A stretch of 14,598 bases of DNA from Ichthyophonus hoferi (taxonomy: Eukaryota; Opisthokonta; Ichthyosporea; Ichthyophonida; Ichthyophonidae): contig NAOQ01000213.1 in NCBI GenBank assembly GCA_002751075.1, positions 102,594 through 117,191 on the forward strand, read 5' to 3'. Of the stretch, positions 1-9,030 are shown piece by piece. The notes under the pieces were generated by a model that was not told the DNA's origin, searched no databases, and worked only from the letters and a program-made list of their open reading frames with translations. The translations under genes and the position numbers were made by a program. Numbering within the stretch: the first letter of the stretch is position 1; every line of letters begins with the position of its first letter.

Positions 1-1470
1 AGTATAAGTGGCTTTGTCTTTTTTTTTTTTTAGTAAGTTTTCTATTCTTCTTGGTTATAGTCTTATTCCAAAAAAATTGTACAGAAAGATGTTTGGCTTA
101 TATATCTAATCAGGTACCTGCTGATAAATTTGGTTTATTGGTTTTGATATTTTCGGTCGGTTAACCTGCTGGCGAATATCTTCTGATTATGCATGTGTTC
201 AGAATCGCAAAGAAAGCCAACTAGGTTATCTAATATCTTTAGCTGTGACCTTTGGAAAAATTTTGAAGCATATTGGACGCCTTGGAACCACTACACAAAT
301 GTTAAAATTAGAATACTAATATAGTTTGTCCTCGTGGAAAATACTACTAATAATACCACATACTTCGTATTTTTTTTCTCGAAAACGAATTGAGGCCTAT
401 AAAAATCAAGTAGACTAAAATTTCAACTGATTTTATTGGGTGTCAATTTATTTTTCATTGGCCTTAAATCTGCCTATTTAGTTGTGTTGATTAGTCAAAT
501 GAATCTTTAATATGTATGTGTATTACCTGTAATTATATGTTCTCATCAATTGTATCATGTTGCGTTGAAAATATTATATTTTTACCGATAACAATATTTC
601 TAATAAAGTTATCAAGTCAATGCACCTATCTATTAACTTGTTTAGGTGAGTGCGATTCAATGGATTTCATTTTTTTTATAAAACTCTACTCACTGGTGTT
701 TTTTAGCCAATCACGGCTATTCATAATACCGAGGATTTGGGATAGAAGAACTATAGTGCATGCTATTGTAAGCCCTTGTTCTGTTGCCCTTGGTCCTGTC
801 GAATTGTAAGGACCCTGAGAATCATGAGATCACATGACGTTGATCGAAAGTCGTAGCAAATAATTAGATCATCTAATTACCGTAATTAACGGTCAAAAAT
901 AATGGTCCCAACAGTACTACCATAATATCATTATGATATATAGTTCAACACAATCAAATATATGGTTAAATGCTTAGTTACGAATGTGATTATTTATAAT
1001 AAGCAATTTAATAAAGTTATTAATTATTAACACGATTTACTATATATTTGTATAGATCCAATTTTATGTTAACTCATTTTTTATAATAAAAAAAATAATT
1101 GAACATTGCTTTGTGGTGCGCAATTGATTCAGTATGTATTAGACAATAAAAGGATGAATTGTGGGTCAGTGTTTAGTCATAGTAATTGTTTTTAGTAATA
1201 ATAATGTAGTAAATAATATAGATTTTTATTGGTTGGTATTGTTATATTGTTAAACAAGTAGTATGGTAGAAGATGGTATAGTAAATAGAGTATAATATAG
1301 AATAGTATGAGCCACTCTGAACATATATTGGCTAAGAATCATGCATCTTATTTAACAAGTTAGTCTGAACAGGCTCTCAAACTGATGTTTACGATGCTTG
1401 TTAAAAATACAAAACCTTACTTGTTCACTACCTAACATTACAATAAAACCTGAAAGATAGTATAAAAAAT

Positions 1471-1473
<3 letters not shown>

Positions 1474-1502
<29 letters not shown>
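1474..1502. repeat. TA dinucleotide microsatellite
   Basis: An uninterrupted run of alternating T and A, about 29 bases. It accounts for the run of alternating Ile and Tyr in the minus-strand open frame that crosses it, which is a reason to reject that frame as a gene. Confidence 0.9.
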
Positions 1503-1505
<3 letters not shown>

Positions 1506-2378
1506 AAGAATAACAAAAAACCAAAAAAAAAAATAGGCAATGAATAACCACATCTAGCTAAACTAGGGCTCTGCATTACACGTTGATGTGAGTTATTATT
1601 TGGATAATAATTATGCCAATTGATAGGTTATGGTATTGGACTAATAGATGGATTGAACAAGGTTCAGAGTTGCAAATATGAGATGATGTAGGCTTTGAAA
1701 ACAATGAAATACCATACTTACATTAGTATAACATAATGTCATACAAAATAATATAATGATGAGATTATTTTATGACGAGTTATAGGCTCACTCTTTTAAG
1801 GATTAAAGACTAACAAGCCAATATATGAGGGTTATTATAATTATAAATTTAATTAATGTACCTATCTTTAACTAATATCAAGCTATACTATACCCATATC
1901 TAGGGTTCAAGTTATTTAAATAAATATATGTATATATATGAGCCTTTGCTCAGGCACAAGATTACGATTATGATTTTATTATCTTCCACGACGTAATACA
2001 AGCTTACTCTATTCTGTGCATTAAACAATCTTAAATGGTTTTCAGTCACAAATACATATTTTCGGACATAAAATATCGAGACAGGAGAGTCCCTGTGCCT
2101 CGTATTTGTTTAGCCAAAATAAATAATCGCTGCCAATAATTCCTATCAAATCCATTAGGAAAAAGCCTTTCTCTATCTATTAATTAAAGTAAATATCATA
2201 ACAAGAATAAGAAAAAAGTGTAGAAAGGGTAATAAAGTTGTATTGGAACGTCTTGACTCAAACAAAAAGTGATAAAAATAACAAAATATAATCTAACTAA
2301 GCGTGGTGAATAACTTTTAGTACTATTTAATATCATATTGACCCTTTAGTGTATACGTTATTAGCTTTCCGCGAGATA

Positions 2379-2390
2379 TTTGGCGGGAAG
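2379..2390 (+). promoter_or_regulatory. E2F-like site
   Basis: The twelve bases TTTGGCGGGAAG match the classical E2F/DP site (TTTSGCGS followed by A/G) and lie in a locally GC-richer patch (about 2340-2520), with an inverted CCAAT (ATTGG) a few bases downstream. It is about 1.04 kb upstream of the zipper gene start codon, so the link to that gene is only inferred. It could equally serve a gene off the left edge or be a chance match. Confidence 0.25.
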
Positions 2391-3238
2391 TTTTCTATTG
2401 GCAAAAATCAGCTAGTAAAATCAGCTGTCGCCATCAGAAGGAGTGACCTTTGGCGCTAGTAATTGGATTGCTGAATGTCATACCAGTCAAATGCTACAGC
2501 TCAGCACTATATGGAATCTCACTTACGTTCCTATGATTGCTTCTATCATACAATTAAATAAGAATATAAAAAAATAAGAACATAAAATTGACTTACATGG
2601 CTTAATATATGTATTATAAAAATATATATTTTTAATGCTTTAAATAAGGTAATAGTCGAGATTGTGCGGTTGATTTAAGTATAGAAATGGTGAGTTGACA
2701 GTTGACGCGATCGACCGTTGGTGCGCCTACGTATTTGTTTTCAGGTTGATACAGGTCTCATCTATTTAAAAATTTATTGGTATGTTGATAAAATTATGAT
2801 ACAATGAAGAGTTAAATATTTTAAAATATGCATCTATAAAAAAACATAAAAACCACAATATGAAAAACCAGTAATTAATTTAGACTTGCCATAACTTAGA
2901 TTATTAGATTATAGAGCAAACCGACACGTGCCATCATGTCATGGAATTAGTGCATTTAAAATAATTTAGTTACATCTCATTCGCAAATTATAATTTAAAA
3001 TGCATAATTAAATTTAATAACCAATAAACAACGCACAAAATCAGATACAAAATTTAAATTAATGGTATTTTCAGAGCGAAAAATGATGAGAGAGAAACCG
3101 GCAACAACGCAAAACAAAACGACAAGCCTCCCTTGGTACTTCGTGACAACAGTCCAACCGTTGCTCTTACTAAATTTTATTCTTTTATTCCCTTTCCTCT
3201 TTATCTCGACCGTTTTCTTTCTCCTGTAGGGAGAGGTT

Positions 3239-3427
3239 ATGGTTTAATAAATTTTTAAATTTTTGTAGACGTTTAGTATAGTTTAGTTAGGTTATTCCTT
3301 CTTTAAAGCAATATTTGTTGCCTTTATCAAGTTGTCATCATTTGTTTGGTATTGTTTAAAGCATTTTAGCGGTAGGTAGGTAGTAACTTTAAGGTTACAT
3401 CCATACCCTGCCATACCCTACCACATC
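3239..3427 (+). promoter_or_regulatory. Probable 5' leader of the zipper gene
   Basis: The sequence between the T/C-rich block and the start codon looks like an untranslated leader. It contains a minimal upstream open frame, ATG-GTT-TAA at 3239-3247, if transcription starts before it. There is a 5-bp stem (GTAAC at 3383-3387 pairing with GTTAC at 3394-3398) next to a GGTA triplication (3371-3382). Two tandem copies of CCATACCCT(G/A) at 3401-3420 precede the start codon. The transcript start is not visible in the sequence, so the extent is a guess. Confidence 0.35.
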
Positions 3428-5866
3428 ATGGTGCCCCCTCGTAGGAGTACACTCCAGCAGGAGAGCAGTGAGGATGACGATGACCTGGACGATGACGAAA
3501 CTTACGAACCTATCAATAAGAATGCACCTCCTATTAAATACAATAACTTAGCCGAGGAAATCACTGCCTCTATCAGACTGGCGGAGGCCTCGGCTGCAAA
3601 GGCTACCTCTTTAGCTTTGGCAGCTAGCATGAAGCCTGCCTTCTCGTTCAATGCAAACATGCCTCTCTCTCTTCCCCTAGGTATAATGTGTTTATTTATA
3701 TATAATTTTATGTAGTGTGTATTATATCTGCATTGCCAAACCTGCACTCTCTCTTTGTTTTGAAAGTTTATGCCTTTCTTTTATTCCCTTACTGTAATAG
3801 TAATAGGACATCCCATTAGCTTATTTAGGAAAGGAAAGTTATCTGATTATATGCTATATACTATTATAATAAATTTATACTTATTATATTCGTTGTATTG
3901 TATGCAGTTACCACCCTCCCACCTTCTAATACCCTGCCTCTTTTTCCTCGTCTCATCTTAAACTATATATAGTAGCTATTACACACTACTCTTTCTGTCC
4001 CTCTTGCTTACCACAGATACCTATATTTCGATATGACTGTATGGGATATTATATGGTGTAGTATAATAGATCATAATATACACTATCATACATATATACA
4101 TACATACCCTCCTCCCTCCCTCTTTCCCCATATCATAACTACAACTCTTTCTATCCACCCGTCCACAATACTCGTAGGACCTGACGGCCAGCCATACAAT
4201 GAAAGCTGTCAACGGTGTCATGCATTACACGTTCAGAACAGTCGTATGGGAGTAAACATGCAGAACTTTAGAGCCATGTATACCAATCTGCATAGAGATT
4301 ATATGCAGTTGTACTCGGCACATAATGAGTTGGCTGAACAGAACTCTACATTGGTCAAGACTAATAGTATGTTGGATGAACAGGTAAGGTATAGATATAT
4401 TGTATTATATTATATGTAGCCTATAGGAGGAGATAGTTGTAATTTATAGCATAGCTATAAATGGTCGGATGTATCTGACAGAACTGTTTTAAATGACTAT
4501 TGGTGGAAAAAAATTAAATATTTTTGTATGGTAAAAATAAATGGTATTATATACTTACATACTTACATATATACTTGCATACATACATACTTACCCACAT
4601 ACTTACATACATACACATATACACAGTCCAAGTATCTCAAAAAGGTAAGCGAGAAGGAAGAAGCTATCCTCAATGCTCTCCGCTCCTTCCGTAAACAACG
4701 TAAACTAATACGTAAAGAGAAAGGGAGAAGAGATAGGGCCTCGCAGGCACAGAGAGTACTCACTTCCTTTATGGAGAAAGCTCTACCTGATGACGTCAAA
4801 ATTCGCCAGGCATGTATTTATAAACATGAGTGTGTTTATGTATGCATTAGGCTATAATGTGATATGCTATATTAGGATTTAGTATATCCTACTAATAATA
4901 ATATTATTTCTAGAATAATCCTCTCCCCTTGTTATTAATACTAATTTCTTCTTCCCCCACTCACCCTTACTGGGCCATTGCCATACTGCAATATCATACA
5001 CTATTATATAATATTCTACCATACCATACAATATCTTATCATACCATATAGATTGATTTTACAGTGGAATACAAGAAGGATAGTGGGGAGAGTGTTAATG
5101 ACATATACACTCTACGTGATGGTAAACGAACCAAAATCAAGAACGAGCGAGAGAGCGCTCGTATCCTAGGACTGAAAGAACCAGGGTAAGTAATAGGATG
5201 TAGTTGATAGAGTAGTTGCCATGCCTGTGGTTGACTGGGTACTTGTCATGCCTGGTGGTGGTAGTGGCTGTTTGTTTCGTGTTATAATATAATATAATAT
5301 AATACACATTCTTTTATACCACTACTCTCTCACACTTTCCCCCCTCCTCTCACAGTGAACTAGACCCTACTCAACAAGCCCGTCTCCAACTCCTTGGAAG
5401 CGACAAGAACAAGAAGGGCATAGTATTGCATACCTCTACAGGTACACTGGTACACCAGAAGAAGACAGGAGAGGAGGGTATAATGGGAGGAATGTATGGA
5501 AACCCTTCTAGTCTACTACTAGCATATGGTGATGAGCGAGCAAGGCAGCACAGAGTGCTACAACAACAACAACCTATAACACAGACTGGGGTAGGGGTAG
5601 GGGTAGGGGTAGGGGTAGGTGGGGTAGGGGTGCACCGTCTAAATAACTATAATCAAGGGACTCTCAATCAGTACCAGCAGCAACAGCCATACCAACACGG
5701 ACAAGCATACAATCATATGCAGTATGGTCAGGCATACGATATACTCCCTCCTCTCCCTATGGCACAAACACCACAGCCTGATAGTCAGCAAGCCGATGCC
5801 CTACTAAGACTATCTATGGGAAGGAATGGATCATTGTGGACCGCACAGCAACAGAGTTATTCGTAA
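3428..5866 (+). CDS. Unidentified five-exon gene: acidic N-terminus, leucine zipper, basic segment, Q/G-rich tail
   Basis: I do not recognise the family. The model joins 3428-3680, 4178-4383, 4627-4809, 5052-5185 and 5356-5866, giving 428 residues. Introns 1 and 4 split glycine codons (phases 1 and 2); introns 2 and 3 are phase 0. Donors 1, 2 and 4 are GTATAA, GTAAGG and GTAAGT; acceptors 1, 2 and 4 are GTAG, ACAG and ACAG. Residues 14-26 are mostly Asp/Glu. Residues 95-102 hold C95, C98, H99 and H102, the only two cysteines. L122, L129, L136, L143, L150 and L157 form a perfect six-step leucine heptad that crosses the exon 2/3 junction, which supports that splice. Residues 172-190 are strongly basic and could be a nuclear localisation or nucleic-acid-binding segment. 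Residues 260-428 are low complexity: poly-Q, a Gly-Val repeat at 337-351, and Q/Y/P-rich sequence. The ATG at 3428 is the first in the long frame. A self-associating, perhaps nuclear, protein is inference. The gene structure is strong except for intron 3. Confidence 0.8.
4552..4620 (+). repeat. Intronic CATA/CTTA microsatellite
   Basis: Degenerate tetranucleotide repeats of ACTTAC and ATAC type fill the 3' half of intron 2, ending only a few bases before the CACAG acceptor at 4626. Shorter ATAC repeats sit in intron 1 (about 4085-4110) and ATACC repeats in intron 3. They explain the open frames that run through these introns, which are not coding. Confidence 0.8.
4810..5051 (+). other. Intron 3, probable GC-AG intron with a canonical alternative
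   Basis: The model ends exon 3 with CAG at 4809 and starts the intron with GCATGT, closing at ATATAG (5051). This keeps phase 0 and reads Q214 then I215-D216-F217-T218-V219-E220-Y221, a natural beta-strand-like run. The donor matches the GC-AG consensus at CAG, +1, +3, +5 and +6. A canonical alternative also stays in frame: donor GTATTT at 4814 and acceptor TTTTACAG ending at 5064. It replaces the five residues I215 to V219 with Ala-Leu and gives a 425-residue protein. Its donor is poor (T at -1, T at +4 and +5) while its acceptor is better. The sequence alone does not settle it. Confidence 0.55.
5588..5632 (+). repeat. GGGGTA tandem repeat inside the last exon, potential G-quadruplex
   Basis: Seven GGGG runs (5588, 5594, 5600, 5606, 5612, 5621 and 5627) are separated by TA, with a single TAGGT interruption at 5616-5620. 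The coding frame reads it as residues 337-351, an alternating Gly-Val stretch with one extra Gly. Four or more G4 runs with two-base loops fit the standard intramolecular quadruplex pattern on the coding strand and in the mRNA. The repeat resembles telomere-type units but is not TTAGGG and is clearly inside an exon. Confidence 0.9.
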
Positions 5867-6064
5867 TATACATAAATATACATATATGCACACTACACAC
5901 ATAAACTTTTTCTATTATATACCTTTCCCATCATTATTCTTTCTCCTATTATTATTTCTTAATAGAAACATAAGAACATAAAATATAATATAACTATTAG
6001 CAATTATTATAACTATACCTACATTGATTGTACGCTAAGCTAACGCTATCTATCTATACAATGC

Positions 6065-6132
6065 TATATATATATATTGAGATATAGCAAGGCTTTAGTT
6101 ACTTTGTTTTTTTAAAAACTCCATCATATAAT

Positions 6133-6166
<34 letters not shown>

Positions 6167-6168
6167 GT
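6065..6168. repeat. Cluster of TA microsatellites
   Basis: Two alternating TA runs, at 6065-6078 and 6126-6168, the second interrupted by one AAA. They lie about 200 bases past the zipper gene stop codon and may fall in its 3' untranslated region, though no transcript end is visible. Confidence 0.85.
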
Positions 6169-6364
6169 ATGCTCTTTAGAAAACTGTGTGGGATGCTATG
6201 CTCTGTCAGGCCCACATATACTCTACATACACGCCTAGTTGCCTGTTAGGTAAACAAACATGATACTTTGTATTTATTCATATATTTGTATTGCGAATTT
6301 CTCCAATAAAAATTGGTATGTGGGAATGTTCATAGTTGTGAGAACCTTTTCATAGTTTGTATAG

Positions 6365-6768
6365 CAAACTGTGGTAGTTTTAGTGACTTGTCCACAAGTT
6401 CGGGGTCTCAAATTGGTTGTTTGATATCTATATAAATATTTTCTTTTGGGTATTAGAGGATATCTCAGTCCAGTTTATTAGGAACTAGCCAGTTCTTGGC
6501 ATAGTTCTTTCGCTGCCTCAGGATAATTTGTGGAACCACCCTTTTATGGGCGGTACTGTATTTACATTTATACATGATTGCAACCAGTGCAAAGGCAATA
6601 TACTAAGTCACTGACTTGTCTTATTATACTACATAAAAGTTGTATTAATTATCGTTTTGAATATCCAATTGTCAATCAAACACTGGGGCTTTTGCTAAAC
6701 AGATATTGCGTACCAACCATATGATTAGTTTTCGCAGAGCCGACCTCGGCAAATATTAAATTGGGCTG
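6365..6768 (+). repeat. Dispersed repeat, copy A (long copy)
   Basis: This stretch aligns over about 400 bases with the reverse complement of 14020-14420. The match includes a perfect 23-base block (6561-6583 against 14205-14227) and roughly 80% identity by eye across 6467-6540, with most differences being transitions. The left end carries a tRNA-like signature: a TAGC near 6362 followed by GTGGTAG, then GTTCGGGGTCTC at 6398-6409 in the position of a pol III B box (GGTTCRANNCC) about 36 bases after the A-box-like motif. That suggests a tRNA-derived SINE, but the length is large for one and no poly-A tail or target-site duplication is clear. No coding capacity is visible. Confidence 0.7.
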
Positions 6769-7066
6769 GGGTGCTGACGAGGAGTTGTGCTTAAGAAATA
6801 TTTGAATAAAATAAAGACATTTAATTCCTTGAAAACCAATCGAATCAATTGCTAGCTTAATTAGATGATGTTCGTTCACTTATACGAACCAATAGATCCA
6901 TAGTAACTTTACAATATATGCAAAATAACTGTCACTATTTTTAATAACCTTTATCAGGTTAAAGGATCCTGTAGTACAGGTAAAAAAAAACATAATGCCT
7001 ATTAACATTTTAATATAGATTAACCTACCTATATAATTTGAAGATATCATTTAAAACTATAATGCT

Positions 7067-7180
7067 GAGAATAATTAGAGACAGCTTCGTGCCTGTGATC
7101 TCTATCCGAGAATAATTGTAGGAATATTGAATTTAGGGTGTTTTAGACGTGATTCGTGAGGTCTTTCGGGAGGCTCACGG
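7067..7180. other. Hairpin-rich patch with a flanking 10-bp direct repeat
   Basis: GAGAATAATT occurs at 7067-7076 and again at 7108-7117. Between the copies lies a bulged stem, AGAG-ACAG pairing with CTGT-gat-CTCT around a seven- to eight-base loop. A second stem follows: CGTGAG at 7155-7160 with CTCACG at 7174-7179 around a 13-base loop. The patch is GC-richer than its surroundings. It could be a small structured RNA, part of a repeat element or chance; no known RNA family is recognised. Confidence 0.3.
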
Positions 7181-7293
7181 AAAAGATATTTATTTAGCAT
7201 AACTATAGTTACGTAAGTCCATATGTAGTTGGCTACAACATGATTGATTTGAGGGAAGAGCCCGAGAACAAATGCATTGATAAGCCCTTACAG

Positions 7294-7317
7294 ATTCATA
7301 TATATATATATATGAAT
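7294..7317. repeat. 24-bp perfect palindrome around a TA run
   Basis: ATTCAT, then an alternating AT core, then ATGAAT: the whole 24 bases equal their own reverse complement and could extrude as a cruciform. It lies 35 bases upstream of the possible splice acceptor of the open stretch at 7353. Confidence 0.8.
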
Positions 7318-7352
7318 TTGATTCTTTTATGTTTTTTATATTATATCTATAG

Positions 7353-7669
7353 ATATAAAAAAAGTTGAAGTAGATGGTTTAGATATTTTACTAGAAGACC
7401 AACTAGTTGAGTCTGGTATTGTTTCTTCTGATAGTGACAATACCATAGCTATATATGCACAGCCACAGTTAGATTATAGCTATTATGTATACGTCACATT
7501 GCCAAGTAAGCAGCTAAAGGCTTCTATATCCATCCTTCAACGGAGGGAGATTGAGGAGCAGCTAGCTAGAGATTTAGCTTGCCGTTTACCTGATGGCAGC
7601 ATCCAGATAAAACTCAATACAACAGATACTAGGCTTATTTCTAATAATATATACGGAAATTGTAAATAA
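7353..7669 (+). CDS. Orphan coding-like open stretch: candidate last exon, or a gene relic
   Basis: A frame of about 105 codons runs from a possible splice acceptor (T-rich run then CTATAG, ending 7352) to TAA at 7667-7669. It has no in-frame ATG near its start, so it is not a stand-alone gene. Composition is protein-like rather than spacer-like: an acidic first third, a Tyr-rich middle, then an amphipathic, charged run near residues 60-80 (QRREIEEQLARDLACRLPDG) and a polar end. The incoming phase would be 1. I do not recognise a domain. No upstream exon can be assigned: a good donor (CAG/GTAAAA, 6979/6980) has the matching phase, but the short frame before it has no acceptor or ATG. Short coding-like pieces also occur downstream to about 7870 in more than one frame, so this may be the remnant of an inactive gene or mobile element. 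Confidence 0.4.
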
Positions 7670-8554
7670 AGTGTTGCAAGACCCTTAAGTCCAAAGGAAC
7701 ACGTGGTAAAGCTGACGAGCTGGTAACAAGTGAATCATGAAATGATTGGTTCAATAATAGTTGTTCGAATGATGTTCTTAGTCAGATGAGATGACTCCTC
7801 AATATAAATGACCGGAGTGTGAGCAATTGGACTAATGGAGACATAGCTAAAAAGCCGTCTAAATAAGGATACAATACCTTAACACCAATTTGAAAATTCA
7901 GTTCAAATTATTATCAACCAATTCTAGTGGGGTTCACTAGGCTTTTGTAAATCGTATTAGCCAATAAGGATCTATATAACTACTTCTATTTAGACTGAAA
8001 TATAGAGCACAGCTATATTGACATCCTCAATAAACAAAGGTTGTGAAAAGGATAAAAGGAATGAAAACAATCAATAAAATCAAGGATAATAACATGTGAA
8101 CCATTATAGGCAAAGCTTTGCATTTATTATTATTTGTTAGCAATATCTTTTTTATATACTCATTAATTGTTAGAAAATATTTAGCCTACATTTTATAATC
8201 ATCATATTTTACTGTAATGATTGGTTCCTTGTTGGCACTGGATTATACTACTCAATGTTCAGGTCTTTCTCCAATAAAGAATACAGCGAACTGGTTACTT
8301 TCAGTTGAATAGTAATTATTACATACACCCAGCATTAACACTTTTCATTGATTGTGTATATTGTGCTATTACCACAATCGCATCCAAGCGTATTAAGGTG
8401 GGAATTACTCCTCAATTTACAGAAGAATAATATGCACAGCTGAGGATAAAACCATCATATATGCCTTCTCTTACTTCAAACTCGTCTTAACATTCTATGC
8501 AAAAAAGATCAGATCTAAGCACTACCTTTATTGCAAGCCCAGAAAAAGACACTT

Positions 8555-8615
8555 TTAAACAACCCCTGATTGGAGCCCCCGAAGCCTAAGGACAAGTCAA
8601 TAGAACTACCACGAA
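8555..8615 (-). repeat. Dispersed repeat, copy C (head fragment)
   Basis: Read on the minus strand, this piece matches the tRNA-like head of copy A: GTGGTAGTT, then GACTTGTCC, then CTTCGGGGGCTCCAAT, with the same spacing. Similarity beyond the head is too weak to trace by eye, so it is either a truncated copy or a different subfamily with another body. Confidence 0.55.
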
Positions 8616-8794
8616 TTGATATATAAAGATAGGCGTATGGACAGATGTGTACCGTTTTGTTTTGTTTTTTAAGTTTTATTTTGGTTATTTTATTAATATT
8701 TTATTATTATGCTACTATAGATTATGGTTGTAGACTTTATAATAAGAATCTGATCTTACATGTATTAATAAAATCAATTAGGAATTGAAAAGGA

Positions 8795-9030
8795 TGTGGT
8801 GACAGCATAAACCAATAAACAGGGAGGGCAGGGTGAATATGATTAGACTCTATAAAAATATAAGATACTTATGTATTGATATAATCAATGAGAAGGAGCT
8901 GATGGGGACATAATGCCAAGACAAACTAATGAACAACAGAATGAAATAGGAAGGGTTGATATGATTGGTATATGTAGGAGGGTGTACGTTAGGAGCACTA
9001 TGAAAAGAAAGACATAAATTGATAGAATAT
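8795..9030. repeat. Imperfect tandem duplication, units about 100-125 bp
   Basis: Two adjacent units (about 8795-8890 and 8905-9030) share an ordered series of blocks: AAAC(C/T)AAT(A/G)AACA, then AGGGT, then GATATGATT or its variant AATATGATT, then an A-rich run, then ATTGATA. The second unit is longer, with insertions. The purine-rich plus strand creates the pyrimidine-rich, hydrophobic minus-strand open frame at 8850-9035, which I do not take as a gene. Confidence 0.4.

Larger units (their letters stand above)
1..3427. other. AT-rich spacer and upstream region of the zipper gene
   Basis: No convincing coding exon is visible on either strand. The open frames here (516-809 +, 1352-1576 -) have the hydrophobic, Ile/Tyr/Phe-rich composition expected of translated AT-rich spacer, and neither resembles a known domain. 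The stretch contains homopolymer runs, one long TA microsatellite and many short A/T repeats. Base composition becomes more mixed around 2340-2520, around 2690-2760 and from about 3060 to 3240, which are the likeliest places for regulatory DNA. The last of these runs into a T/C-rich block (about 3170-3230), where transcription of the downstream gene may begin. No TATA box can be assigned with confidence in DNA this rich in A and T. Confidence 0.6.

Noticed and set aside
516-809. 97-codon plus-strand open frame
   Set aside because: Ile/Phe/Leu/Ser-rich translation of AT-rich spacer, no domain, no splice context and no support from neighbouring features.
1352-1576. 74-codon minus-strand open frame with an apparent membrane segment
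   Set aside because: The hydrophobic stretch is the translation of a TA microsatellite and flanking A runs.
3502-3747. 81-codon minus-strand frame opposite exon 1
   Set aside because: Shadow of the real plus-strand exon; the same applies to 4563-4799 opposite exon 3 and 10599-10811 opposite prefoldin.
3770-3961. 63-codon open frame in intron 1
   Set aside because: Lies wholly inside the intron defined by a good donor and acceptor with matching phase, and is Leu/Ile/Tyr-rich spacer translation.
4204-4227. CxxCH as a cytochrome c haem-binding site
   Set aside because: No signal or targeting peptide and a coiled-coil, charged protein context; better treated as a possible metal cluster.
5588-5632. 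Interstitial telomere remnant
   Set aside because: Unit is GGGGTA rather than TTAGGG, and the tract is within an open coding exon in frame.
6362-6409. A functional tRNA gene
   Set aside because: A- and B-box-like motifs are present but no acceptor stem or full cloverleaf can be drawn; it fits a tRNA-derived repeat better.
8217-8312. 31-codon ATG frame with rather protein-like residues
   Set aside because: Too short, no known motif, no splice partners; adjacent open bits are in unrelated frames. Could belong with the 7353-7870 coding-like tract but cannot be supported.
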